A stretch of 64,000 nt of DNA from positions 6,923,501 to 6,987,500 of the forward strand of contig NZ_CP047146.1 in assembly GCF_009834125.1 (NCBI RefSeq), given 5' to 3'. The stretch comes from Streptomyces sp. GS7 (lineage in GTDB: Bacteria > Actinomycetota > Actinomycetes > Streptomycetales > Streptomycetaceae). Under the pieces are notes generated by a model. It had not been told where the DNA came from and did not search any database. It saw only the letters and a list, made by a program, of their open reading frames with translations. Made by a program: the position numbers and the translations under genes. Shown here piece by piece: positions 56,520 through 64,000 of this stretch; the stretch's first letter is position 1, and each line of letters begins with the position of its first letter.

Positions 56520-57587
56520 ATGCCCGAACTGCGTGTCGTGGCCGTCTCCAACGACGGCACACGGCTGGTGCTCAAAGCTGCGGACAGCACCGAGTACACG
56601 CTTCCGATCGATGAGCGGCTGCGCGCCGCCGTCCGCAACGACCGCGCACGCCTGGGCCAGATCGAGATCGAGGTCGAGAGCCACCTGCGCCCGCGGGACA
56701 TCCAGGCGCGGATACGAGCCGGCGCCTCCGCGGAGGAGGTCGCTCAACTGGCCGGCATTCCCGTCGACCGGGTGCGCCGCTTCGAGGGGCCGGTGCTCGC
56801 GGAGCGGGCGTTCATGGCCGAGCGGGCACGCAAGACCCCGGTGCGGCGGCCCGGTGAGAACACCGGCCCGCAGCTCGGCGAGGCGGTCGCGGAACGGCTG
56901 CTGCTGCGCGGCGCCGACAAGGACAGCGCCCAGTGGGACTCCTGGCGCCGCGACGACGGCACCTGGGAGGTGCTGCTGGTCTACCGGGTCGCCGCCGAAC
57001 CGCGCTCGGCGACATGGACGTACGATCCGCCGCGACGGCTCGTCCAGGCCGTGGACGACGAGGCGCGGGCGCTGATCGGCGAGAGCGACGACACCCCCGA
57101 GCCGAGCTTCCCGTTCGTGCCGCGGATCGCGCGGCTGCCGCGCGACCGCCCGCTGGACCGTGCCCTGGACCGCCAGATGCCCGATCGCGGCGAGCGCACC
57201 GCGTCGTCCGGCGGCGAGGAGCGGGACGAGTCGCGGGGTGGCGAGGAGGCCACCGGCGAGCGGGAGCGGGATTCGCTGACCAGCCTGCTGGAGGCGGTGC
57301 CGAGCTTCCGCGGCGACATGGTCGTACCGGAGACCGCCAAGGCGCCGCAGCACGAGGAGCCTTCGGAGGCGGAGGTCGAGGAGCCGCCCGCCCCGGCGGC
57401 GAGCGCGGGCGCGGGCTCCGCGTACGCCGATGTGCTCATGCCGCGGGCGGTGGCCGGCCATCGCGACCGGCTCACCGGGACGACGGACCGGCAGGCCGAG
57501 GCGGACGGTGTGCGCCCCGGGCGCCGGGCCGCGGTGCCCAGCTGGGACGAGATCGTCTTCGGCACCCGACGCAAGAAACCTGAGTAG
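56520..57587 (+). CDS. sepH: SepH septation protein
   Basis: A 355-residue actinobacterial SepH. The N-terminal domain begins MPELRVVAVSNDGTRLVLKA and includes a helix-turn-helix-like IRAGASAEEVAQLAGIPVDR and YRVAAEPRSATWTYDPPRR; the C-half is long and disordered (about 190-330), ending PSWDEIVFGTRRKKPE, a conserved C-terminal motif. SepH binds FtsZ and promotes filament assembly and sporulation septation. ATG 56520 has GGGAGG; the open frame runs 29 codons further up without meaning. Confidence 0.95.
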   Translation: MPELRVVAVSNDGTRLVLKAADSTEYTLPIDERLRAAVRNDRARLGQIEIEVESHLRPRDIQARIRAGASAEEVAQLAGIPVDRVRRFEGPVLAERAFMAERARKTPVRRPGENTGPQLGEAVAERLLLRGADKDSAQWDSWRRDDGTWEVLLVYRVAAEPRSATWTYDPPRRLVQAVDDEARALIGESDDTPEPSFPFVPRIARLPRDRPLDRALDRQMPDRGERTASSGGEERDESRGGEEATGERERDSLTSLLEAVPSFRGDMVVPETAKAPQHEEPSEAEVEEPPAPAASAGAGSAYADVLMPRAVAGHRDRLTGTTDRQAEADGVRPGRRAAVPSWDEIVFGTRRKKPE

Positions 57588-57630
57588 CCCAGGGGCGTGC
57601 CGGCCGCGCCCGCGCCCCTGATGAGCCCCC

Positions 57631-57665
57631 GTCCGCCGGCCCCTGCTTCCAGGGGGCCGGCGGAC
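57631..57665. terminator. Bidirectional terminator
   Basis: GTCCGCCGGCCCC (57631-57643) pairs perfectly with GGGGCCGGCGGAC (57653-57665) between the convergent sepH and sulfurtransferase genes. Confidence 0.8.
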
Positions 57666-57703
57666 GCCGTCGTATGAGGCCCGTCGCGGGCCCCGATGGG
57701 GGC

Positions 57704-58543
57704 TCAGCCGGGCTGCGGGCCGGTGGCGACGGGCCGGGACGGGTCGGCGGACCATTCGCTCCAGGAACCGACGTACAGCGCGGCGGGGATGCCGGCGACC
57801 GCGAGGGCGAGCACCTGGTGGGCCGCGGAGACCCCGGAGCCGCAGTAGACGCCGACCTCGGCGTCCGCGGTGGCGCCCAATGCGGCGAACCGCTCGGCCA
57901 GTTCGGCGGCGCCACGGAAGACCGTGCTGCCGTCGGCGACGTTCTCGGTCGTCGGGGCCGACACCGCGCCCGGGATGTGGCCGGCGACCCGGTCGATGGG
58001 CTCGACCTCGCCCCGGTAGCGCTCGCCGGCCCGTGCGTCCAGGAGCACGCCGCGGTGAGCCAGTGCGGCCGCGTCGTCCGCCGTCAGCAGCCGCATGGCT
58101 CCGGGAGCGGGGGTGAAGTCACCGACCGGCGGAGTCACTTTGTCGACACTCATGGCACCGCCGGACGCCTGCCAGGCGGCAAGCCCGCCGTCGAGAACTC
58201 GCACATCCGGGTGACCCGCCCAGCGCAGCAACCACCACGCACGGGCGGCGGCCCACCCCTGGCCACCGTCATAGACGACCACCGGACGGCCGGCGGTGAC
58301 GCCCGCGGCCCGCATGGCGGCGGCGAAGACGGCAAGGTCGGGGAGCGGGTGCCGGCCTGCCGCACCGGGCGGGCCAGCCAGTTCGCTTTCGAGGTCGACA
58401 TAGACCGCGTCGGGCAGGTGACCGGCCTCGTACGTGGGGCGGCCGGGCGGGCCGCCCATCTGGTAGCGCACGTCGAGAAGCAGCGGAGCCGCGGGACCCG
58501 CCAACTCGCTCGCGAGTTCGGTAGCGGTGATGATGGCATTCAT
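57704..58543 (-). CDS. Sulfurtransferase with two rhodanese domains
   Basis: A 279-residue tandem-rhodanese protein (thiosulfate or 3-mercaptopyruvate sulfurtransferase). The inactive N-domain shows LLDVRYQMGGPPGRPTYEAG and the active C-domain VLLDARAGERYRGEVEPIDR with the catalytic Cys in YCGSGVSAAHQ. The loop CGSGV resembles mercaptopyruvate-type enzymes, but substrate is not certain. ATG 58543 (MNAI) has AAGGA at proper distance; the ATG three codons upstream does not. It is divergent from the VOC gene. Confidence 0.93.
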   Translation of the reverse strand: MNAIITATELASELAGPAAPLLLDVRYQMGGPPGRPTYEAGHLPDAVYVDLESELAGPPGAAGRHPLPDLAVFAAAMRAAGVTAGRPVVVYDGGQGWAAARAWWLLRWAGHPDVRVLDGGLAAWQASGGAMSVDKVTPPVGDFTPAPGAMRLLTADDAAALAHRGVLLDARAGERYRGEVEPIDRVAGHIPGAVSAPTTENVADGSTVFRGAAELAERFAALGATADAEVGVYCGSGVSAAHQVLALAVAGIPAALYVGSWSEWSADPSRPVATGPQPG

Positions 58544-58791
58544 GGGGCTCATCCTTGCGTAGCGACGGCTACGTACAGAAGGCGGGTGCCCACCCTCCGT
58601 ATGGCGGAGTTATGCGGCGGCGTGACGCCGCCGAAACGGACGAGAAACATCAAAACGGGCATTCTCCCTCGCGAACGCGCCGTGGACGGCGCGGCCGGGG
58701 CGCACAGCAGGTCACAGGGTGCGAGCATCTGCTCGGGACCCGCGCCCGTACCGCAATGGCCAGCACCTGATGCTCCGAGGAGAGAGTGACG

Positions 58792-59565
58792 ATGACGACC
58801 GAGGCAGCAGCCCGGCGGATGCCCGGCGCGCCCTGCTGGGTGAGCCTCCTGGCACACAGCCTGTCCGCGACGCAGGAGTTCTACGGCGCGCTCTTCGGCT
58901 GGGAGTTCCGCCCGGGACCGCAGCATTTCGGTCCGTACGCCCGCGCCTTCCTCGACGGCCTGGAAGTGGCCGGGGTCGGCGAGCTGGCGGCCGACCGGAA
59001 TCTCCCGGTCGCCTGGACCACCTATCTGGCCAGCGACGACGCGGATGCCACCGCCGAGCAGATCCGCTGCTGCGGCGGCACGGTCGGCGTCGGGCCGCTG
59101 GACGCGGACGACGCGGGGCGGATGGCGATCGGCTCCGACCCACAGGGGGCGATCTTCGGCATCTGGCAGGGCAGGTCGATGCCGGGCACCGCGGTCAGCG
59201 GGGAGCCGGGCACCCCGGTATGGAACGAACTGGTCACCCAGGAGACGGACTCCGTCGGCCCCTTCTACGAGCATGTCTTCGGCTTCGAGGCGGAAGCCGT
59301 GGTCTCGGCCGACTTCGACTACCTGACGCTGCACATCAAGGGGAAGCCGGTGGCGGGCATCCACGGCGTCGGCAACGCCCTGCCGCGTGACCGGGGGCCG
59401 CACTGGATGACGTACTTCGCGGTATCGGACACCGATGCCGCGGCCCGCAGGGTCACTGAGTTGGGTGGGCGTGTACTGCGTCCGGCACGGGACTCGGCGC
59501 ACGGCCGGCTGGCCACGGTGGCGGACAGCGAGGGCGCGGTCTTCACGATCATCCAGCAGCACTGA
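58792..59565 (+). CDS. VOC family protein with two glyoxalase-like domains
   Basis: A 257-residue vicinal-oxygen-chelate protein with two tandem domains (about 10-125 and 140-257). Features are WVSLLAHSLSATQEFYGALF, DPQGAIFGIWQ, WNELVTQETDSVGPFYEHVF and DSEGAVFTIIQ. It may bind metal or an antibiotic, or form a dioxygenase/isomerase; the specific role is unknown. ATG 58792 is preferred (GAGGAGA at good distance) over GTG 58786. Its last 17 bp overlap the convergent thymidine kinase remnant. Confidence 0.9.
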   Translation: MTTEAAARRMPGAPCWVSLLAHSLSATQEFYGALFGWEFRPGPQHFGPYARAFLDGLEVAGVGELAADRNLPVAWTTYLASDDADATAEQIRCCGGTVGVGPLDADDAGRMAIGSDPQGAIFGIWQGRSMPGTAVSGEPGTPVWNELVTQETDSVGPFYEHVFGFEAEAVVSADFDYLTLHIKGKPVAGIHGVGNALPRDRGPHWMTYFAVSDTDAAARRVTELGGRVLRPARDSAHGRLATVADSEGAVFTIIQQH

Positions 59566-60295
59566 GCGGGGCCGGCGGGCCGGCGGGCCGGCGGCGCCGC
59601 GTCGCCACTCCGCAAGGGCCTGCCCTACGGGCCGGTGCCTGGGTGTACTGGCCCGCGGCGTCGACCGGCAGGACGTCCGGGGAGAGTGCAGCCGCACGGG
59701 TGGTCGCCCAGGTCTGCCGGCGGCGGTGGTGGCGCCGGCACAGCACCTCGTAGCCGACCTCCGCCTGCGGCCGTCCAGCGGCGTCGCCATCATCCCCGAC
59801 CACGTCACCGACCACGACCTGCGCGCCTTCCACGTCCATCCGGCCGTCGACGGTACGGGCGTTGTGCGTGGCGCGGGCGCCGCACCAGCACGGCGCCTCG
59901 ACCTGCAGGACCTCTATCCGGTCCGCGAGTTCGACCAGCCGCTGGGAGCCGGGGAAGAGCTTGCTGCGGAAGTCGGTGGTGATGCCGAAGGCGAAGACGT
60001 CCAGCGCCAGGTCGTCGACTACGCGGGCGAGTTGGTCGACCTGTTCGGAGGTGAGGAACTGCGCCTCGTCGGCGATGACGTAGTCGACCCGGCCGCCGGA
60101 GCTGAGATGGCCGACGAGATGGGCGTAGAAGTCCGTGTCCGGCGCCGCCTCGACGGCCCCGGTGACCAGGCCGAGACGGGAAGAAAGCTTTCCGCGGCCG
60201 GCCCGGTCGTTGCGGCTGTAGATCATGCCCTGCAGGCCGCGGGCCGAGCGGTTGTGCTCGATCTGCAGCGCCAGTGTCCTTTTGCTTGGGTATCC
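59549..60295 (-). pseudogene. tdk: Thymidine kinase, 5'-truncated (P-loop lost)
   Basis: Most of a type II thymidine kinase is present: TLALQIEHNRSARGLQGMIY, DYVIADEAQFLTSEQVDQLA, VFAFGITTDFRSKLFPGSQR, the lasso Cys pair in CWCGARATHNAR and the second zinc pair around VLCRRHHRRR. The normal start with P-loop GTMDCGKST is missing; upstream of TLAL the frame reads HGGYPSKR, unrelated, and an ATG (60226) falls inside the protein. The lost part abuts the recombinase remnant. A C-terminal tail of ~55 residues is also unusual. It cannot bind ATP normally. Confidence 0.82.
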
Positions 60296-60413
60296 GCCAT
60301 GTTTGGGTGGACTCTCAACCCCGGATCGAGAGCCCGGAGGATTTCCTCCAGGCGCTCATTGCCGACCGGGCCCGCGGGCACCGGCTCCTGGACGGCGGCG
60401 ATGGGCGCAGCCG

Positions 60414-61601
60414 TCAACGGCCCGCCTCCTGCCTGCTGAGGGAACGCGGGGACGGCACCCGCTCGGCGGCCGCCCGGACCCGCCCCGGATCGGGGAACCG
60501 GTAGGGCCCGGACGAGTCCGGGCACCGATGCCCGAGTAGCGCCTGCACCTCACCCGGCGAGCCGCCAGCGTCCGCGACGTTCGAGCCGAACGCCCGCCGG
60601 GCCATGCGCGGCCCCACCCGGCGCGTCAGCCCGGCCCGCCCACCGAGCCGCTCAAACAGCTCCCCGATCGCCTCGGGCGACATTGGATCCCCTACCGGCG
60701 CCCGGAACAGGTTCACCAGCAGGAAGTCGCCCCCGCCGTCCGCGAGCAGCCGGCGCTGCTCCTCGTAGTACAGGTCGAAACGCGCTCACCATTAGGAAGT
60801 CCAGCGGCGCCACCCACGCTTGCCGCGACTTCGACCAGGCGCCGTTCACGTTCTCCCACCGCCGCACGTGCACGTGCGCTCCCGGGTAGTCGCAGCCCAG
60901 CGCCCGCGAGTCCGGCAATAGGTGCACATCACTGCGGCGCGGCCCGGCCACTTGGCCGCGCCGCAGCCCCACCCGGCCCAGTAGCAGGACGACCAGACGT
61001 CCCCGCGCGTTGCGGCAGGCGCCGAACATCGCGACCAACTCGGCATCGGCGGCCCGATCCACCTGGCCGCTGGCGATAGAACAGGCCCCCGTCCTCCCCG
61101 CCGCCGCCGCGGGCAGGTCCCGGCTGTCGGCAAGCTCGTAAATCTGCCCCAACACCGCACGGGTGCCTCGCCGGCCGACACCGCACAGGCCAGCAGGCCC
61201 CGCACGGTAACCAGCGCCCGATTGATCCGCCGCTCACCCCGTACCGGGGCGCCTCCCGGCCCCGGTTGGACCACCGGCACCACTCCGTCCCGGACCGCCG
61301 GGGTGTATTTCAACCACACCGTGAACAGGCCCAGATCCCGGCCCGCCTCCGGCCGGCGCCGGCCGGTCGCCTGGCACCACCGCAGATACAGCGCGACGCC
61401 ATCGGCGTAGGACTTGGTCGTCAGCTCCGCTCGGTCCCGCCCGAACGGCAGATTCCGCAGCCAGTGATCGGCAAGGGGGACGACCTCCAGGTCGTCGTCA
61501 AGGACCGTCCAGTACTTTTGCCCGGACGGCAGCAGCACGGGAAACGCCCGCATCAGCAACTCCTGCTTCGAGTCGTACAACAACCCGCCGCAGAGCCACA
61601 C
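60414..61601 (-). pseudogene. Tyrosine recombinase (integrase) remnant, frameshifted
   Basis: A site-specific tyrosine recombinase in pieces. An N-terminal segment from about 61601 includes RAELTTKSYADGVALYLRWC; a second frame gives RRGQVAGPRRSDVHLLPDSR and WENVNGAWSKSRQAWVAPLD; a third gives LYYEEQRRLL, GPRMARRAFGSN (Arg box, His replaced), LLGHR and PYRFPDPGRVRAAAE with the likely nucleophile Tyr. At least two frameshifts are needed. The final box lies near 60470. It probably entered with a mobile element whose other parts are gone. Confidence 0.8.
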
Positions 61602-61953
61602 CCCCCGAGAACGAGTCCCGGAAGGTCAACGAACCTCCCTCACCACACGTCACAGCACACCCGATCCCCACCCAGAGAAAGAAGGTTTCCGCCGGCGCCG
61701 TAGCGATGAGTGGGTTCTTGGCGAGATGTACAGGGGCCGATTCGTCGCGGCGTGCAGCCCAGCTCCGCCGTCACGACCATGCGGTCGTGAGGCCGGCGGA
61801 GCGGTGTCAGCGGCGTCGCGGGTCTACCCGGCTGCGACCCTGGCGCCACCGTCCAGCCGCGCCCGCGTCGGTGGTCAGCCGACGTTCGACCCGGGCATGT
61901 GAGGGACGACCGCTGACCGGTACCCCGTTGCCCTGCCGGGGAGGGCATTTGAC
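61602..61953. other. Spacer with a strong hairpin
   Basis: No recognisable gene. At 61762-61802 a two-part stem forms: GCTCCGCCG with CGGCGGAGC, and TCACGACC with GGTCGTGA, with an ATGC loop and a 3-base bulge. It may be a terminator of the SUKH gene, whose stop lies at 61954, or an element end. Confidence 0.5.
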
Positions 61954-62415
61954 TCAGAAAAAGGTTTTGTCCCAGCTGTCCGTTCCGATGGCGCGGATGG
62001 CATTCTCGAAGCCGTTGGCGATCCGCTGGATCCCGGCGTCGCCGGAGATGAAAATGTCATCATTGTCGGCCAGCAGCACAACGTCGTCGGTATCCCAGGC
62101 CGTACCGATCAGCACGACGGGCTGGCCGATGCGCTTCGCGTCGATGCGAACGTTCCTGGGGAGGGCGTGCGTTGCCTCCAGGGTCCTCTCTACCGAGGTC
62201 GTGAGTTCAACTTCGCGCTGCCGCCACGGCCAGATCACGGTAAGTTCGCCGTAGTCGGCCAGGAAGTCCCGCAGGCGAGAGCTGACTTCGTAGCCTTCTT
62301 CGGCGTATCGGCGGCAGGCGTCCTCGACATCCAGCGGACCGGCCTCAATGCGTGCCTCTCCCGCAACGGCAGCGCGCAGCCGCTGAACCGCTGGACGGTC
62401 AGGGGTGTTGTTCAT
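61954..62415 (-). CDS. SUKH-3-type immunity protein
   Basis: A 153-residue protein resembling SUKH-fold immunity proteins of polymorphic toxin systems. It starts MNNTPDRPAVQRLRAAVAGE and has the SUKH core VSSRLRDFLADYGELTVIWP, AWDTDDVVLLADNDDIFISG and GFENAIRAIGTD-SWDKTFF. Its ATG overlaps the stop of the toxin-like fragment (ATGA), so it was translated together with the toxin, as is usual. It neutralises the cognate toxin by binding in the cytoplasm. The specific subfamily is by eye. Confidence 0.75.
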   Translation of the reverse strand: MNNTPDRPAVQRLRAAVAGEARIEAGPLDVEDACRRYAEEGYEVSSRLRDFLADYGELTVIWPWRQREVELTTSVERTLEATHALPRNVRIDAKRIGQPVVLIGTAWDTDDVVLLADNDDIFISGDAGIQRIANGFENAIRAIGTDSWDKTFF

Positions 62416-62565
62416 CCTGTCAGGACCTCTCCCCCAAAGCCAGGAACCCACGTCTTGCAGTTGTCACACATGGGGAATTTCTTTCCCTTTGTGTTGATGG
62501 TCACGAGGTCGTCTGCGTCATCCTTGATCGCGTTGGTGAACATTCGTGGTTCACCGCAGAGGGTC
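62412..62565 (-). pseudogene. 3' end of a deaminase-like polymorphic toxin
   Basis: A frame ending at 62412 reads CGEPRMFTNAIKDDADDLVT, then INTKGKKFPMCDNCKTWVPG and FGGEVLTG. The CDNC pair near the end resembles the C-terminal zinc CxxC of nucleic-acid deaminase toxins (YwqJ-like). Upstream of about 62565 the match stops, and the DNA instead belongs to an emfourin gene, so only about 48 residues remain. No start codon of its own is clear. It is coupled to the SUKH gene. Confidence 0.6.
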
Positions 62566-62769
62566 CGCGCAGTGCGCGGTGTGGTCATCCACGGTGATCT
62601 CGTACTCGAAGCCGTCGGGGACGACGGGCGGCGGCTCGGGGTGGCCGGCGGCCACCGCTTCCCTCGCGAGGTGTTCAAGTTCGGCGGCGTCGGGACGGCC
62701 TCCGGTCTCCAGTTCGGCGTGGAGTGTGATGCCTGCGAAGCCACCGCTCCGGGTCACGCGGATGTGCAT
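62551..62769 (-). pseudogene. Protealysin-inhibitor emfourin gene, C-terminally truncated
   Basis: From ATG 62769 (AAGGA upstream) the frame reads MHIRVTRSGGFAGITLHAEL, then ETGGRPDAAELEHLAREAVA and VPDGFEYEITVDDHTAHCAD-PLR, stopping at 62551 after 72 residues. Emfourin-type inhibitors of M4 peptidases are about 95-100 residues and continue after HCADP; the last ~25 are lost exactly where the toxin fragment joins. Whether the short product still folds is unknown. No M4 protease gene is nearby. Confidence 0.7.
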
Positions 62770-62833
62770 GGAGTTCCTTCGCGCGTACGCAGCCCCCCGG
62801 GCGCACAACGCAAAGAGTCTCGAAAGCAAAAAA

Positions 62834-62868
62834 GCCTCGTTCCCCGAGTCGGAACTCGGGAACGAGGC
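62834..62868 (-). terminator. rRNA operon terminator
   Basis: A 15-bp stem (GCCTCGTTCCCCGAGT with ACTCGGGAACGAGGC, one bulged base) followed on the minus strand by a run of six T is a classic intrinsic terminator. It lies 14 bp after the 5S rRNA. Confidence 0.95.
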
Positions 62869-62881
62869 TTTTTCGAAGATT

Positions 62882-63000
62882 GTTCGGCGGCGTCCTACTC
62901 TCCCACAGGGTCCCCCCTGCAGTACCATCGGCGCTGAAAGGCTTAGCTTCCGGGTTCGAAATGTAACCGGGCGTTTCCCTAACGCAATAACCACCGAAAC
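62882..63000 (-). rRNA. rrf: 5S ribosomal RNA
   Basis: A complete 119-nt 5S rRNA. On the minus strand it starts GTTTCGGTGGTTATTGCG and ends GTAGGACGCCGCCGAAC; the internal GAACCCGGAAGCTAAGCC is the universal 5S core. It follows 23S after a ~75-nt spacer. Confidence 0.98.
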
Positions 63001-63075
63001 ACTATGAAGAAAACAAACTCCAGCCGATAAGGCGAGTTCGTTACTTCAGAACCTACACAGTGGACGCGAGCAACT

Positions 63076-64000
<925 letters not shown>

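Noticed and set aside
61640..61948. 102-codon minus ORF between integrase remnant and SUKH gene
   Set aside because: No domain, poor codon pattern, interrupted by a strong hairpin.

Overview
The window reads as chromosome from a Streptomyces or close relative. Evidence: very high G+C, GTG/TTG starts, many actinobacterial families (DUF3159, DUF3710, DUF3093, DUF4193, SepH, a SepF-like protein, CutRS), a type III PKS/P450 pigment pair, and an actinomycete-type rRNA operon end. Gene calls rest on reading translations and family motifs by eye; no database search was run.

Left part (1-13.2 kb): the 5' end of arginine deiminase (arcA, minus); a DHA2-type MFS exporter divergent from a GlxA/AraC-type regulator; a two-gene bacterial RNA-repair operon (hen1-pnkp) whose catalytic and metal-binding motifs are all visible; an F420-type luciferase-like oxidoreductase; a DUF6099-like protein; and a run of SepF-like protein, AAA ATPase and a MazG-like pyrophosphohydrolase (the last two overlap by 4 bp).

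Middle left (13.2-22.1 kb): a decayed corA fragment, a marR-ABC exporter operon, a small membrane protein, a CGNR zinc-finger regulator, a decayed old-yellow-enzyme fragment, and a pigment pair: a CYP158A-like P450 and the THN synthase RppA. RppA keeps the C-H-N triad at 138/270/303, a perfect 20-bp palindrome upstream and a strong terminator downstream.

Potassium and related region (22.3-42.9 kb): a TrmA-type RNA methyltransferase; a KimA-like APC permease; a broken RCK/TrkA-N channel-like gene carrying a single-base frameshift and a probable 46-bp inserted repeat; a trkA pair ending in a 21-bp-stem terminator; an OB-fold protein and DUF3159 pair; kdpE and kdpD; then AAC(2')-I and an alginate lyase sitting between kdpDE and the kdpFABC operon. 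kdpF is preceded by an additional overlapping 27-residue membrane microprotein, and two 18-bp direct repeats lie 32 bp apart in the kdp promoter region.

Right part (42.9-60.2 kb) is a conserved core block: thioesterase-dut-DUF3710, DUF3093, DUF4193 plus a hypothetical, cutR-cutS, an inositol-monophosphatase-type enzyme, ferrochelatase, an MFS protein, an aldonolactone oxidase, a Thr-motif-rich membrane protein, sepH, a rhodanese and a VOC protein.

The right end (59.5-64 kb) is a mosaic. Thymidine kinase has lost its P-loop end, next to a frameshifted tyrosine recombinase. Beyond lie an intact SUKH-like immunity gene overlapped by the 3' end of a deaminase-like toxin, a truncated emfourin gene, the rRNA terminator, 5S rRNA and the 3' part of 23S rRNA, all on minus. 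The SUKH/toxin-end/emfourin junction and the kdp leader microprotein are the least standard items; most other content is recognisable.
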